A stretch of DNA of 64,000 bases from Culturomica massiliensis (lineage in GTDB: Bacteria; Bacteroidota; Bacteroidia; Bacteroidales; Marinifilaceae), in contig NZ_LT594621.1 of the NCBI RefSeq assembly GCF_900091655.1, positions 620,001-684,000 on the forward strand, written 5' to 3'. This document shows positions 53,435 to 63,204 of this stretch, in pieces. Under the pieces are notes generated by a model. It had not been told where the DNA came from, searched no databases, and saw only the letters and a list, made by a program, of their open reading frames with translations. The first letter of the stretch is position 1; every line of letters starts with the position of its first letter. Made by a program: the position numbers and the translations under genes.

Positions 53435-54679
53435 ATGAAAATGAGATCAATTTTATTGTCGGTACTTGCGATAGCGGTGTTGGCAAGTTGTGCAAAGGAT
53501 AATGGCCTGGGAGCCGGGGAGGATGGGGATGCTTCCGAAGCCAAAGTAACCCTCCGGCTGAAAGGCAACGGAAGTCCTTCTTCCCGGGTGGCGGGTCCTG
53601 TTGTCGGCGATGATGAGTCTATCAATACACTGACGGTGTTTTTCCTTAACGCCTCGGATGGGGTTATCGGTACTCCGTTGTGGATCGATGGAACCGGAAC
53701 TCCGACCACCAATTTGACAACGACGACGGATGCCCGTAGGGTGGTCGTCATTGCTAACCTGGGGACGGATCCGACCGCTACGGGCGGTTTGTTTCATGGT
53801 GTAAAAACTCTGTCTCAAATTCAAGGGAAGCTGGGTGATCTGATCTCCGGCACTGCACCGACTCAGAACAGTGGTGATGTATATATGAGCGGTGTTGGCG
53901 TCCTGTCTGCTTTTACTTTAGATGGAACCACACAGAAGGCGACGGCAACCGTGACGCTGAATTTTGTCAGTGCCCGTATTCAGATTATGGCTATCGAGTG
54001 GAACGGCGGAACCGAAACAAGTAATCAATACGCTGATAAGGCTGCTTTTACAGCCACAGTGAATGCCGATTTTACGATCGAACGGATTTATCTGATGAAT
54101 GTGCAGACGAAGACGCAGTTTTTACCGAATACGATAGGCTGGACGGATTCTCCTCCTACTTTTGGGACGGATTATATCAAGAAAACTGACAGAAGTTTTG
54201 CCGGTGGTATGAGTTGGTCTGGTATGTGGACGGGCGCGGCACCTACAGGCTTTGTACAAAATGCTGAATATTTACTTAATTCGATGCCGGTAGTGGATGC
54301 AACAGGAAATAAGCTGGAGTCTCCGGGGTATTGGTATGTGTTTACCAACAACACCGCTGTCACTGCGACGACAGACCACCCGACTGTCCTTGTGGTTGTA
54401 ACCAAGTGGAGAAGTGTGGCCAATTCGACGAATTCGGACGACTTAAAGACCCGTTATTTTACGGTTTACTTCGGCGGTGGCGATCAGGAGGCTATTGCAG
54501 CCGGCAACGACTATCAGGTTAAGCTGAAACTGAACGGCAGCTTTAAGCCAACCGAAGATGGTGGCGACGGTGGCGGTGGTACCGACGATCCGAGCAAGCC
54601 GACGGTCAACAGTGCTGTTGATATTACCGTAGATGTGAAGCCCTGGGTGGTTAAAACGATAGACAAGGAGTGGAATTAA
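53435..54679 (+). CDS. Mfa1-type major fimbrillin (lipoprotein precursor)
   Basis: This is a 414-residue pilin precursor. The lipobox is VLASC with the cysteine at residue 19. A protease site after R51 (SSRVAGPVVG) matches the Arg/Lys cleavage that matures type V pilins in Porphyromonas and Bacteroides. The fold is beta-rich, and the C-terminal strand VDITVDVKPWVVKTIDKEWN is the typical donor-strand end. It is probably the main shaft subunit. The ATG at 53435 is chosen over a TTG at 53429. Confidence 0.88.
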   Translation: MKMRSILLSVLAIAVLASCAKDNGLGAGEDGDASEAKVTLRLKGNGSPSSRVAGPVVGDDESINTLTVFFLNASDGVIGTPLWIDGTGTPTTNLTTTTDARRVVVIANLGTDPTATGGLFHGVKTLSQIQGKLGDLISGTAPTQNSGDVYMSGVGVLSAFTLDGTTQKATATVTLNFVSARIQIMAIEWNGGTETSNQYADKAAFTATVNADFTIERIYLMNVQTKTQFLPNTIGWTDSPPTFGTDYIKKTDRSFAGGMSWSGMWTGAAPTGFVQNAEYLLNSMPVVDATGNKLESPGYWYVFTNNTAVTATTDHPTVLVVVTKWRSVANSTNSDDLKTRYFTVYFGGGDQEAIAAGNDYQVKLKLNGSFKPTEDGGDGGGGTDDPSKPTVNSAVDITVDVKPWVVKTIDKEWN

Positions 54680-54807
54680 TCCGTTTTTCTCCGGCATTAC
54701 GTGGTGTGCTTTAGTGATAATCGACAGGTGCGTGGTATGTGTCGCTTCGGAATCGGCGGCATATACCTTCCCCTGAGGAAGAAGTAATACAAGCAAGAAA
54801 ATTCATT

Positions 54808-55713
54808 ATGGAGTTCAACAGCAAATACAGAATCATAACGTGTCAGCTTTTCCTGCTGCTTATGCTGCTGCTATTATCGGGGTGTATTTACGACGACCTG
54901 AGCAAGTGTTTCAGAGGGCGTGTGTTGTCCTTAAACGTGACCCTGCCCGGGGATATACCCGGGAGTGCTCTTCAGGATATCAGTCTGTACGTATTCGATG
55001 AGAACGATTTGCTGCTGGATATCCTTGCGGTGGATGTTTCGGAGCCGGTGGAGCTGAATTACCCGGGAGTCACGGGATTGCATTGTGTGGCCTGGTGTAA
55101 CGTCGGGGGCGGGGAGGTAACTATGAGTCCCTTAGAGAAAGGCGATACTTTTTCGCAGGGCATGGTTTCATTAAAGCGGTTGACGGATGTGCGCAGCGGC
55201 GGTACGCTTTACCGTTCACCTTCCGATTTGTTTTCCGGAAGGTTGAAGCTCGCAGTCGGTGCATCTTCGGGGGGTGAGGGCAGTTACCGGTTGTATGTGG
55301 GCCGGATGGTGGCTTCCATGAATGTGACGATCCGCGGTTTGCAGGGGCTTAGCGGCAGTAGCGGCGGCGATTATTCGCTTGTGGTGCGTGAAACGACGGG
55401 TAGCATTGATTTCGGCGGGATTTACGGCGGCGATCGTGCGTCTTATTCTGTCAGGGGTAGTATGAATGGGAGGAAGGAGTATGTGGTGCCGAGCTTCCGT
55501 CTTTTCCCTGTATTCGAGGGGGAGGGCCTGATTATCGACATTTACCGTGACGGTAGTCTGTTGCGCAGTGTGACACTGGAAGACGACGGTAGTCCTATAG
55601 TTCCAGAGGTGGGGACGACGCTGAATGTGCTTCTGAATTTCGAGGGGCATGTGTCGGTGTCGGTGGCTGTGACGAAATGGAATGTTGTACATATTTGGAA
55701 GGAGTATGATTGA
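54808..55713 (+). CDS. FimB/Mfa2-type pilus anchor lipoprotein
   Basis: This 301-residue lipoprotein (LLLLLSGCIYDDLSKC) is of the FimB/Mfa2 family, which anchors the pilus to the outer membrane and limits its length. The conserved start after the lipobox, YDDLSKCFRGRVLSLNVTLP, and the later beta-rich domain with ITKWNVVHIWKEY-type end support this. The ATG at 54808 is chosen because earlier codons (from 54739) lack any signal-like sequence. It follows the major fimbrillin gene. Confidence 0.87.
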   Translation: MEFNSKYRIITCQLFLLLMLLLLSGCIYDDLSKCFRGRVLSLNVTLPGDIPGSALQDISLYVFDENDLLLDILAVDVSEPVELNYPGVTGLHCVAWCNVGGGEVTMSPLEKGDTFSQGMVSLKRLTDVRSGGTLYRSPSDLFSGRLKLAVGASSGGEGSYRLYVGRMVASMNVTIRGLQGLSGSSGGDYSLVVRETTGSIDFGGIYGGDRASYSVRGSMNGRKEYVVPSFRLFPVFEGEGLIIDIYRDGSLLRSVTLEDDGSPIVPEVGTTLNVLLNFEGHVSVSVAVTKWNVVHIWKEYD

Positions 55714-55722
55714 AGGGATTTG

Positions 55723-55755
55723 GGATTTACGATTTTTGATTTATGATTTACGATT
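55723..55755. repeat. GATTTAC/GATTTTT heptad repeat in the pilus operon
   Basis: GATTTACGATTTTTGATTTA-type units between the anchor gene and the next gene; a further short stretch (GATTTACGATTTTTAG) lies near 55820. Similar to 20158-20241. Confidence 0.75.
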
Positions 55756-55922
55756 GGGGTGCTGGGTGATGTGTCGGGTGTTTTGGAGGAGGGTAAATTT
55801 TAGATTGAAAGGAGTGAAGGGGATTTACGATTTTTAGAGGGCCAGTGATTTTATTGATGGATTGCCGTTTCAGTATTTTGCGCCGTTTTTTAATGATGAT
55901 TTTTTACAATAATAAGGATACA

Positions 55923-57857
55923 ATGATGAGTTGTTCATATTTGAAGTTGGTAAAGCTATGCATACCGGTAGTGTTGATTGTATTTTGGAGTTCCTGCCGT
56001 TCGGATGATCCTGTGTATGATGTTCCGGAGTCTCCTGCTTTGGTGACATTGTCTGTTTCTTCAGCCCGGGCAGGTTCTTCGGTGCAGGCGTTGCTGCCTT
56101 CGGGAGATCAGGATAAGATCAATTCGGTTTATGTCCTTCAGTTTACGTCCGGCAGCAGTGTTGCAGACGGAAAGTTGCTTTATGTGGCAGAAGGGGTATG
56201 GAACGGGAGTAAAAAGAAATACGAGGCCACGCTTTTGAAAAGTACCGGTAACAGTGATTTATACCGGGTGGTTATTCTGGCGAATATCAACGGCGGTATT
56301 CTTTATACGCTTTACGGCAAGACTTATGCTGAAATACAGCAGCTTTGCCTTAGCGGAACGATTTCCGGAGGGCCATTGTCTTTTACCTCTGCTGCGAGTA
56401 TTCCGATGTTCGGCGTTGCCCGTAACGATACGCCTTTCGAAGTGGGTAGCGGTACGGATATCGGAGAGGTCCGCTTGCTTCGCAGCATTGCCCGTGTGGA
56501 CGTTGGGATCGGTCGCTATGATAAAACCACCGGGGTGTGGGATGGAAGCGGCGTGGATTTCAGAATGACGGATATCCAGGTTTGGAAGGCCGGAGAGCGT
56601 TATGCGTGGATGCCTGTGCCGGGAAACTATGTTTACACCGGCGGCGATCCTTCTGTGACAGCGGCTTCTCCCGCGGGAGGACTTTCGGCTTTACCCTGGA
56701 TTTACGATAGCAGTGACATTGTCAGCGGGCTTTATTGTAAGGATGCGATATTTCTTCCGGAAACGAATTTGGGTGGGAGTGTTTTCGATGATGCCCATAC
56801 GGAGCGCCCTGCTATCATTGTGGGAGGGCATTATCCCTCTGGTTCCGGCATTAAAAGCTGGTACCGTATTGATTTTACGACTTCCTCCGTAAACTCTTCG
56901 ACAGCTTCGCTAGACCTGGACATACTCCGTAATCATCTCTACCGCTTTACGATTAAGAAGGTAGGAGCAGCAGGCTATACCTCCGCCGAGGAGGCTTACG
57001 AAAAGAAACCGCTGGGACTGGGCTTTACCGCGGGAGTGAAACCCTGGCTAACGGGGATCACCGATGGGGCTCCTGTTCCTGTGTCGGGTGTCCGCATGTT
57101 GTACAAACTGAGGACGGACGGCAGCAGGCCACAGAGCCGGGCTACCGGGCAGGTGTATGAAAAGGCCGCTTTCTGGCGCGGGCGTCTCGATTATCAGTAC
57201 GGAAATAGCCAGCCATTTGATTACAATGATTTTTACGGCGAGGGCTCCAATTTCTATTACCCTTATGAAGGGGTGGGGAGCAATAACGGCGATATCTATC
57301 ACTACGGAACGGTGGCAGAAGCAGAAACCGAGAATCATAACCTCAGATTTGCCGCCCTCTGGGTAGAGGGTGCTTATCCTGCCCTGATGATTGCCCCCGA
57401 TGATCTTACGGACACCGACCACCCTGACGGCCTGTTCCCGTGGCGCGACACGGACGGCAGCCTGACTGCTTTCGACGCCTGCCGTGCTTACGAGGGCGGG
57501 GGATATACCGACTGGCGCCTGCCGCGTCTTTCGGAGCTGGCGCTGATGTTCGTGAATAAAGAGGAGCTGACACGGGAATATCCTGCCGCTGTTTTCAGGT
57601 ATCCCACGGGGAAATACTGGAGCGGGAACGAATATGCCCTCCGGCCTGCGGGGCTGGTGACGGGTACGGGAAGTGGCGCTTCTTACAATTATGAAAAAGG
57701 GGTGAAATCAGCTGATCAGGCCTGGGCCTTTGATTTTGATGTCCTTCCGACAGCTAATGCCGGCGCTGTGTTTGAAAAGGGCCCGTGGCCTTCGAAGTCG
57801 GAAAAGCGCAAAGTGCGTTGTGTGAGACAAATCGGTAGTGACCTGGATAAAGATTAA
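55923..57857 (+). CDS. Large fimbrial lipoprotein with DUF1566/Lcl-like C-terminus
   Basis: This is a 644-residue lipoprotein (LIVFWSSCRSDD). The N-terminal half resembles fimbrillin subunits (LVTLSVSSARAGSS, VVILANINGGILYTLYG). The C-terminal ~130 residues carry the DUF1566/Lcl-like pattern: YTDWRLPRLSELALM, KYWSGNEYALRP, QAWAFDFD and RKVRCVRQ. It is probably a minor or tip subunit presenting a ligand-binding domain. The ATG at 55923 is preferred because it gives a clean lipoprotein signal. Confidence 0.8.
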   Translation: MMSCSYLKLVKLCIPVVLIVFWSSCRSDDPVYDVPESPALVTLSVSSARAGSSVQALLPSGDQDKINSVYVLQFTSGSSVADGKLLYVAEGVWNGSKKKYEATLLKSTGNSDLYRVVILANINGGILYTLYGKTYAEIQQLCLSGTISGGPLSFTSAASIPMFGVARNDTPFEVGSGTDIGEVRLLRSIARVDVGIGRYDKTTGVWDGSGVDFRMTDIQVWKAGERYAWMPVPGNYVYTGGDPSVTAASPAGGLSALPWIYDSSDIVSGLYCKDAIFLPETNLGGSVFDDAHTERPAIIVGGHYPSGSGIKSWYRIDFTTSSVNSSTASLDLDILRNHLYRFTIKKVGAAGYTSAEEAYEKKPLGLGFTAGVKPWLTGITDGAPVPVSGVRMLYKLRTDGSRPQSRATGQVYEKAAFWRGRLDYQYGNSQPFDYNDFYGEGSNFYYPYEGVGSNNGDIYHYGTVAEAETENHNLRFAALWVEGAYPALMIAPDDLTDTDHPDGLFPWRDTDGSLTAFDACRAYEGGGYTDWRLPRLSELALMFVNKEELTREYPAAVFRYPTGKYWSGNEYALRPAGLVTGTGSGASYNYEKGVKSADQAWAFDFDVLPTANAGAVFEKGPWPSKSEKRKVRCVRQIGSDLDKD

Positions 57858-57862
57858 ATGAT

Positions 57863-59494
57863 ATGAGTGTAAATAGGAAAAAATATTTAATGGCGTTGTC
57901 CTGTTTGTTTTGGTATGTCCTGCTGTCGGTGTCTTGCGATACGCCTGACGGTCCGGATCTTCCTTCGCCCGGCGATGCGGTGCCCCTTCGTTTCAGTGCT
58001 TCGGCCTCTTTGCCGGGGGGTACTCCGGGAACGAGGGCTGTCGGTGAACTGATCACGGGTTTTCCGGAGGATGGCACGACGAGCACGTTCGGCATGTCGC
58101 TGACGAAAGAGGACGGCACGACTCCCCTTTTCACGGGTTCCGGGCATGTACGGATGGATCTCCGGAAAACGGGCGGTGCGTGGCAAAGCAGCCTGCACAC
58201 TCCCGACGGTTCGGTAGATCTGACCGGCAGGGCGATGGTCCTTCCCGGAGCCCGTGTCCGCGTGCAGTCGTGGTACCCCCTGGCCGACTGGACGCGCAGG
58301 GACGACGGGACGATAGCCTTCGATTTCAGCGGCGATATGGAGACGACGGCCCAGAAGGAACTGCTCGTTGTGGCTCCCGGTGATCAGTTGAAAACCGTGG
58401 GCGGGGACGGGAAGGTAGCCCTTTCTTTCAGTCATGCCTGGACACACATCGTCATCAACGTAAAAAAGGCGGCAGGCGCTGCTGTCACTATCCGCGGTGC
58501 CGGTGTCGATAACCAGGGCGGTTTCTGGATCAGAAACCGGGGCCGGATCGATCCCTCTACCGGATTGCGGGTGGCAGAGGCGGACGCTGATACGGATGCC
58601 GCCACTGCCGGAGCGATCGGGGGCAATCGCAACGAGACCCTGTCGCTAACGGAAAATAAAACCTATCACTTTTTCGTACCCTCGTTTATGTCCCGGGATG
58701 TGAAGAGCGGGAGTGTGGTCCTGTTTCTGAAAACGGGCGCTGCCGGTTCGGGAAGCCGGCTGGTGTTTCCGCTCAGGCGTGCCCACCTCAACAGTGAAGG
58801 TACGGGCGATACCACCCGCTACGGTTTCCGTCAGGGATACAGGAACACCTACAACCTGGTGTATGACAATACCGCAATGAGCCTTTCACTGACAGACTGG
58901 ACCTCTTTGCGGATGGATTACAGCTTTGAGATTCCGGCAATCCAAACGGCCAGAGTGACGTATAAGGCGGGAGGGTGGAACTTTGGTAGCAACCACTATA
59001 CTCACGATACGCTTGCTGCCGACAGGAGGTACATGTATAACGACTGGCTCGGCACGGTGGCTCTGAAGGATAACGGAAACTATGTTACAGTAGCTCCCGG
59101 TGATACCCGTCCGTCCAGGATGGAGGAGGTGGCCTCAATGCTTTGGGTGAGCAAAAGGGATGCCGTTTCATTGCCCGTGGAGTGGTCTGTTGCCGACGGT
59201 TCGCTTGTGGCCAGGGAATTTTGCCGCGCCTACGGGGATGGAAAATGGCGTCTTCCCCGTGCTTCGGAATTCCGGATGATGCTTCTCGAGGCTAAAAATA
59301 ATCCGGGACAGTTTCTGGGCCTTTCCCCCGACCGTCCTTACTGGACGGGGACGGAATCCCAGGCAGATAAGGCCTGGCTGATATCTTATGCGGTGGTTTC
59401 CGGAACGGATAATGCTCTCCGTTCCTGGCGTTTCGAGAGTACTTTTAAATTTCAGAAGGCATACGTCCGCTGTGTCCGCGACAGAGCCCCTTAA
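57863..59494 (+). CDS. Fimbrial lipoprotein with DUF1566/Lcl-like C-terminus
   Basis: This 543-residue lipoprotein (FWYVLLSVSCDTPD) has the same plan as the gene before it, from which it is separated by 5 bp. The N-terminal part is fimbrillin-like (VPLRFSASASLPGG, TRAVGELITGFP). The C-terminal module has GKWRLPRASEFRMML, YWTGTESQADKAWLISY and KAYVRCVRDR. The coding region is visibly richer in G and C than its neighbours (by eye, about 57900-58900), suggesting a different history. Probably a variable accessory or tip subunit. Confidence 0.8.
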   Translation: MSVNRKKYLMALSCLFWYVLLSVSCDTPDGPDLPSPGDAVPLRFSASASLPGGTPGTRAVGELITGFPEDGTTSTFGMSLTKEDGTTPLFTGSGHVRMDLRKTGGAWQSSLHTPDGSVDLTGRAMVLPGARVRVQSWYPLADWTRRDDGTIAFDFSGDMETTAQKELLVVAPGDQLKTVGGDGKVALSFSHAWTHIVINVKKAAGAAVTIRGAGVDNQGGFWIRNRGRIDPSTGLRVAEADADTDAATAGAIGGNRNETLSLTENKTYHFFVPSFMSRDVKSGSVVLFLKTGAAGSGSRLVFPLRRAHLNSEGTGDTTRYGFRQGYRNTYNLVYDNTAMSLSLTDWTSLRMDYSFEIPAIQTARVTYKAGGWNFGSNHYTHDTLAADRRYMYNDWLGTVALKDNGNYVTVAPGDTRPSRMEEVASMLWVSKRDAVSLPVEWSVADGSLVAREFCRAYGDGKWRLPRASEFRMMLLEAKNNPGQFLGLSPDRPYWTGTESQADKAWLISYAVVSGTDNALRSWRFESTFKFQKAYVRCVRDRAP

Positions 59495-59528
59495 TCCGGA
59501 ATACCGATACTTATAAAGAAAGATAAAG

Positions 59529-61313
59529 ATGAATATGAAAAAGATAGTGTATTTGCTGTTGCTCCTGTGGTGTCTGTGCTCTTGTTCGGATGAACTGCTG
59601 GATGGTCCCGCAAGACCTGTATTGGCGGCCGATTCGGTCCGGGTGACACTCGGTTTCAACAGTCTCTCCTTCGAGAGTCCCTTTTCTGCCGGTCCCCGTA
59701 CCTTTGCTGTTTCTCCGGATGGGGTGGAAGCGGAACTTGTGGAGATGCCCGTCCCCCTGACCCGTTCCGGGGAAGAAGACCGGGTTTACGGTTTCTGGGT
59801 GTTGCAGTTCAATGGCACGGCGGCCACTTCGGTCATGACCCGGAAGCAATACTACAACTGTCCGTCCGGCACTTTGAGCGCCAGCACAGTTACGCTGAAC
59901 GCCGGGACCGGACAGCAGCGGATTGTGGTGATCGCCAATGCAGGCAGTAATAATTCGAATAGTATCTCACCGATAAGGATAGACCTGACAGTGAACGTGT
60001 CTACCTATAACGATCTGCTGAGCCTGCATTATTTTCCTGATAAAACAGATCAGACCGCCTATCCGCTGTATAGGGATAGATATCCGGATGCAACGAATAA
60101 CCTCGTCTGGCGCGCATTGCGGGTTATGTGCGGTGTCGCGGATGCGAGGATCACCGCCGGTATGTCTGCGCTCTATATTTCTTTGCGGCGTAATGTGTCT
60201 AAAATCACAATCCTTCCGGTTGAACTGGATGCCTCGCTCAAAACGGGGGACTATCCCCTGTGGCAGGCTTCTCTGGTGAATATTCCGGCCTCCTCTTACC
60301 TGTTGCCTATGGGCCGGGGCAGCCTTTTCCCGGGCACCGGAGCCGGATATACCGGCCATCAGTGGCCGCCAGTGCCCGTTGCGGAAAGCTATACGATCCC
60401 TCAGAAAACGTTTGATGTACCCGTCAACCTTTTTCCGTCGGTAGCCGGCCTGACGCTCTATGAGCGTCAGGCAAAGGCTCCCAACGGTTCCACTCATCTT
60501 CAGGTGATGGGGTACAAGATCGAATATCACCGGTTTGATACACTTCAGCAGGTTCCGATTATAAAACGTTCTGTCATTTTCCGGATACCCCTGGGTACTA
60601 ATTTTACGGACAATTTCAGTATTCCCCCGAACCATGACCTGACGTATAAGATCAGGCTGAAAGCTCCGGCGGCAGGAGAGGGGAGCGCAGGAGAGACCCG
60701 GTTTGTACCCGGTTATTTCGGGGGAATATTGGTTGGGCTGGATAAAAACGGGACGGTATTGGATAAGCCTGATAATCCGGCAGCCGTACAGTGGAGATTC
60801 GGAAGGAAACTGGAGGTTTACCCGCAGAACAACAGATGTCTGATGAAGGAACGGGATGCTTATCTTGAGGATAACAAATATTTTGGTTCTGAAACGATGA
60901 GATGGAGAAGAAAAGGGGCGATTTTTAATACCTACTTTCCAAAATGTATGATGGAACTTATGAACGGTAAGACAAATTCGGTTGCGGTAGCGCAAGAAGT
61001 GGTATACGGGCCGTTTTGTATGGTTACGGCTTCCCTGGGATACAGACTGGAAAACCAACTAAGTGCAAGTGCCAGTCTAATATATCAGGATGCCTGGTGG
61101 TATGCTCCTGCTATCGGGCAATTACTCGGCATCTGGATTGCCGGTTCGGGAATTATCAGTACGATGAGCGGCGTTGAAGGTTTCTGGTCGTCGACTCTTG
61201 ACAATACCGGTAATCAGGCTTATCTGATGACACTGAAAGGGGAGGTGATGAAAGCGAATCTTGAAACAGATATTTATCATGCCCGTGCTGTGCGTAATCT
61301 CCCTAATCCCTGA
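59529..61313 (+). CDS. Fimbrial lipoprotein with diverged DUF1566-like C-terminus
   Basis: This is a 594-residue lipoprotein (LLWCLCSCSDELLDG). The main body is fimbrillin-like, with DSVRVTLGFNSLSFES and QRIVVIANAGSNNSN. The C-terminal module is a diverged form of the one in its neighbours: WWYAPAIGQLLGIW, EGFWSSTLDNTGNQAYLM and HARAVRNLP. From about 60830 the base composition turns A/T-richer. It is probably another exposed pilus subunit; a second start at 59535 would remove two residues only. Confidence 0.78.
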   Translation: MNMKKIVYLLLLLWCLCSCSDELLDGPARPVLAADSVRVTLGFNSLSFESPFSAGPRTFAVSPDGVEAELVEMPVPLTRSGEEDRVYGFWVLQFNGTAATSVMTRKQYYNCPSGTLSASTVTLNAGTGQQRIVVIANAGSNNSNSISPIRIDLTVNVSTYNDLLSLHYFPDKTDQTAYPLYRDRYPDATNNLVWRALRVMCGVADARITAGMSALYISLRRNVSKITILPVELDASLKTGDYPLWQASLVNIPASSYLLPMGRGSLFPGTGAGYTGHQWPPVPVAESYTIPQKTFDVPVNLFPSVAGLTLYERQAKAPNGSTHLQVMGYKIEYHRFDTLQQVPIIKRSVIFRIPLGTNFTDNFSIPPNHDLTYKIRLKAPAAGEGSAGETRFVPGYFGGILVGLDKNGTVLDKPDNPAAVQWRFGRKLEVYPQNNRCLMKERDAYLEDNKYFGSETMRWRRKGAIFNTYFPKCMMELMNGKTNSVAVAQEVVYGPFCMVTASLGYRLENQLSASASLIYQDAWWYAPAIGQLLGIWIAGSGIISTMSGVEGFWSSTLDNTGNQAYLMTLKGEVMKANLETDIYHARAVRNLPNP

Positions 61314-61329
61314 TATAAAATATAAAACT

Positions 61330-62019
61330 ATGAATACTGTAAATTATTTACTATTTTTTCTTTTGTCGGTTTTCATCTTTCCTGCGGGATTGTACGGACA
61401 ATGTGTAAAGAAGATAACCCTGGAGAATGTGGGAGACCTGTCGGTTACGAGCACATATGCCGTAATTTTCGGCGAGGGAATGCCCGAGATGGCCTGCTGG
61501 CCGCTCGGCAAACGGCTGACCCTTGACGACAGGACCGTCCGCCACGGAGTGTCCGGGGGCTATGGCGACAACCTGAACATCAACAGCCGTGTTGCCTTTC
61601 GTTTTATTGTAGCTCCGGAGGATGCTCCAGTGAGCGCGGCGGATGCTACTAAGATGATGACCTGGCTCCAGGCCTGCGGATCGGATGGCGGCAGTCTGGA
61701 TATAGTGCCGAAGGTGGCTTTTTCCGGCCTTGTGGCGACCGGTTGTGCGGCATACAACCACGGCGGGCGCAAGTGGCGTGTTCCCACCCAGCGGGAGTTG
61801 CAGCTGATGTGGGTGTTGCGTGACGGAATCAAATATGCATACGTGGGCGTGTCCGGCGCTTCGCCGATGGGAACTCACAGATACTGGAGTTCCACAGAGG
61901 AACCGCCGGTGAGTACAGTGTACAACGCCTGGATTTTCGACTTTTCGGCCACTTTCCCTCGTTCACATCCTTCTGATAAAACCGGATCTGGGTATGTACG
62001 TTGTGTAAGTGATTATTAA
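61330..62019 (+). CDS. Secreted stand-alone DUF1566/Lcl-like protein
   Basis: This is a 229-residue exported protein (LLSVFIFPAGLYGQ, no lipobox). It consists mainly of the module seen at the ends of the three preceding proteins: GGRKWRVPTQRELQLMWVL, HRYWSSTEEPPV, NAWIFDFSA and SGYVRCVSDY. The ATG at 61330, just after the previous stop, is chosen because it gives a signal peptide. It may be a soluble or pilus-bound partner carrying the module alone. Confidence 0.78.
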   Translation: MNTVNYLLFFLLSVFIFPAGLYGQCVKKITLENVGDLSVTSTYAVIFGEGMPEMACWPLGKRLTLDDRTVRHGVSGGYGDNLNINSRVAFRFIVAPEDAPVSAADATKMMTWLQACGSDGGSLDIVPKVAFSGLVATGCAAYNHGGRKWRVPTQRELQLMWVLRDGIKYAYVGVSGASPMGTHRYWSSTEEPPVSTVYNAWIFDFSATFPRSHPSDKTGSGYVRCVSDY

Positions 62020-62116
62020 CGGTTTATAGGTAGATAAGGACAGCTGTGTTTTTGAGCAGTATGTACGGGCCGGTCAGCGGTTTTTGGTTTGCCCTCTCCG
62101 AAATAGATTTTAAGCG

Positions 62117-63067
62117 ATGATCAGATTTTATATATATAGTGTTTTATGGTTGATGTTGTTTACGGCAACGGCCGGCTGTTCGCAGGCTCAGTCAGGAAAA
62201 AAGCCGGCAGCAGTACTTCCGGAAAAGGTTTTCACCCTTCCGCAGATTCCGCCTGTACTGATTTCTCCGGGAGACCGGGCTTCCTATTTGGTTGCCCATT
62301 ATTGGGACGGCTTCGATTTTTCGGATACGACGCTGATTGCCCGTCCGGAGATTACGGAACAGGCTTTTGCGGATTTTCTGGATATTCTGCCGCACGTATC
62401 GCCGGATGAGTCGGTGAAGGCTTTGCGTGGATTGATGGCTTCCGCTTCTGTGGATCATACAATGCTGATGTATTTCACCGAGCTGGCGGGAAAGTATCTT
62501 TACGATCCGAATTCCCCGTTCCGCAATGAGGAGTTTTATATACCGGTATTGGAATATATCGTCTCTTTACCTGATTTGGCGGAATTGTATAAAATCCGTC
62601 CGCGCTATCGGCTGGAACTGGCTCTGAAGAACCGTCCCGGGGATGTGGCGACGGATTTTACCTATACGCTGTCTAACGGTAAAAGCGGACGACTGTCAGG
62701 GATAAAGTCGGAATATACGGTGTTGTTTTTTAACAATCCCGATTGTGCGGATTGTATCTCTACCAAAGCGTTTATCGTCGGTTCGGCTTTGTTCAGAAAA
62801 CTGGTTTTAGCGAAACGGCTTACTGTTGTAGCGGTTTATCCGGACGGTGATCTTTCGCTTTGGAAAAAGACGACCTATCCTCCGGCCTGGATCAACGGTA
62901 GTAATCCTGCGCTTTCAGAAGCCCGGTTGTACGATCTGAAGGCTATGCCTACGCTTTATCTGCTGGATAAGGACAAGCGTGTGATTCTGAAAGATGCCCC
63001 GGTCGGGAAGATAGAGGAGTGGCTGGACGGGAAGGGAGGCTGGGTAGGCGGGATTTATGATTTATGA
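62117..63067 (+). CDS. DUF5106 thioredoxin-like lipoprotein
   Basis: This is a 316-residue lipoprotein (LFTATAGCSQAQ). The N-terminal part matches DUF5106 (YLVAHYWDGFDFSDTTLI), and a thioredoxin-like domain follows with the redox motif CADC in FFNNPDCADCISTKAF and the cis-proline in LKAMPTLYLLDKD. It probably sits in the periplasm and handles disulfides. Its last codons lie in a GATTTAT heptad repeat. Position after the pilus genes suggests possible co-transcription. Confidence 0.83.
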   Translation: MIRFYIYSVLWLMLFTATAGCSQAQSGKKPAAVLPEKVFTLPQIPPVLISPGDRASYLVAHYWDGFDFSDTTLIARPEITEQAFADFLDILPHVSPDESVKALRGLMASASVDHTMLMYFTELAGKYLYDPNSPFRNEEFYIPVLEYIVSLPDLAELYKIRPRYRLELALKNRPGDVATDFTYTLSNGKSGRLSGIKSEYTVLFFNNPDCADCISTKAFIVGSALFRKLVLAKRLTVVAVYPDGDLSLWKKTTYPPAWINGSNPALSEARLYDLKAMPTLYLLDKDKRVILKDAPVGKIEEWLDGKGGWVGGIYDL

Positions 63068-63084
63068 TTTATGATTTATGATTG
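63052..63084. repeat. GATTTAT heptad repeat overlapping a stop codon
   Basis: Four consecutive GATTTAT units, the first two of which encode the end of the DUF5106 protein. The gap 63085-63204 contains no other feature that I can name. Confidence 0.8.
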
Positions 63085-63204
63085 GGTCTCCGGATATTTT
63101 GGATTCCGTGGATTGGTTCCGATTGCCGGAAGTGCCGTTGTATTAAGGGATGGTTGTCCGGATGAATGTTGATTTAAAATCGTGTTTGATTTGATTACAA
63201 GATC

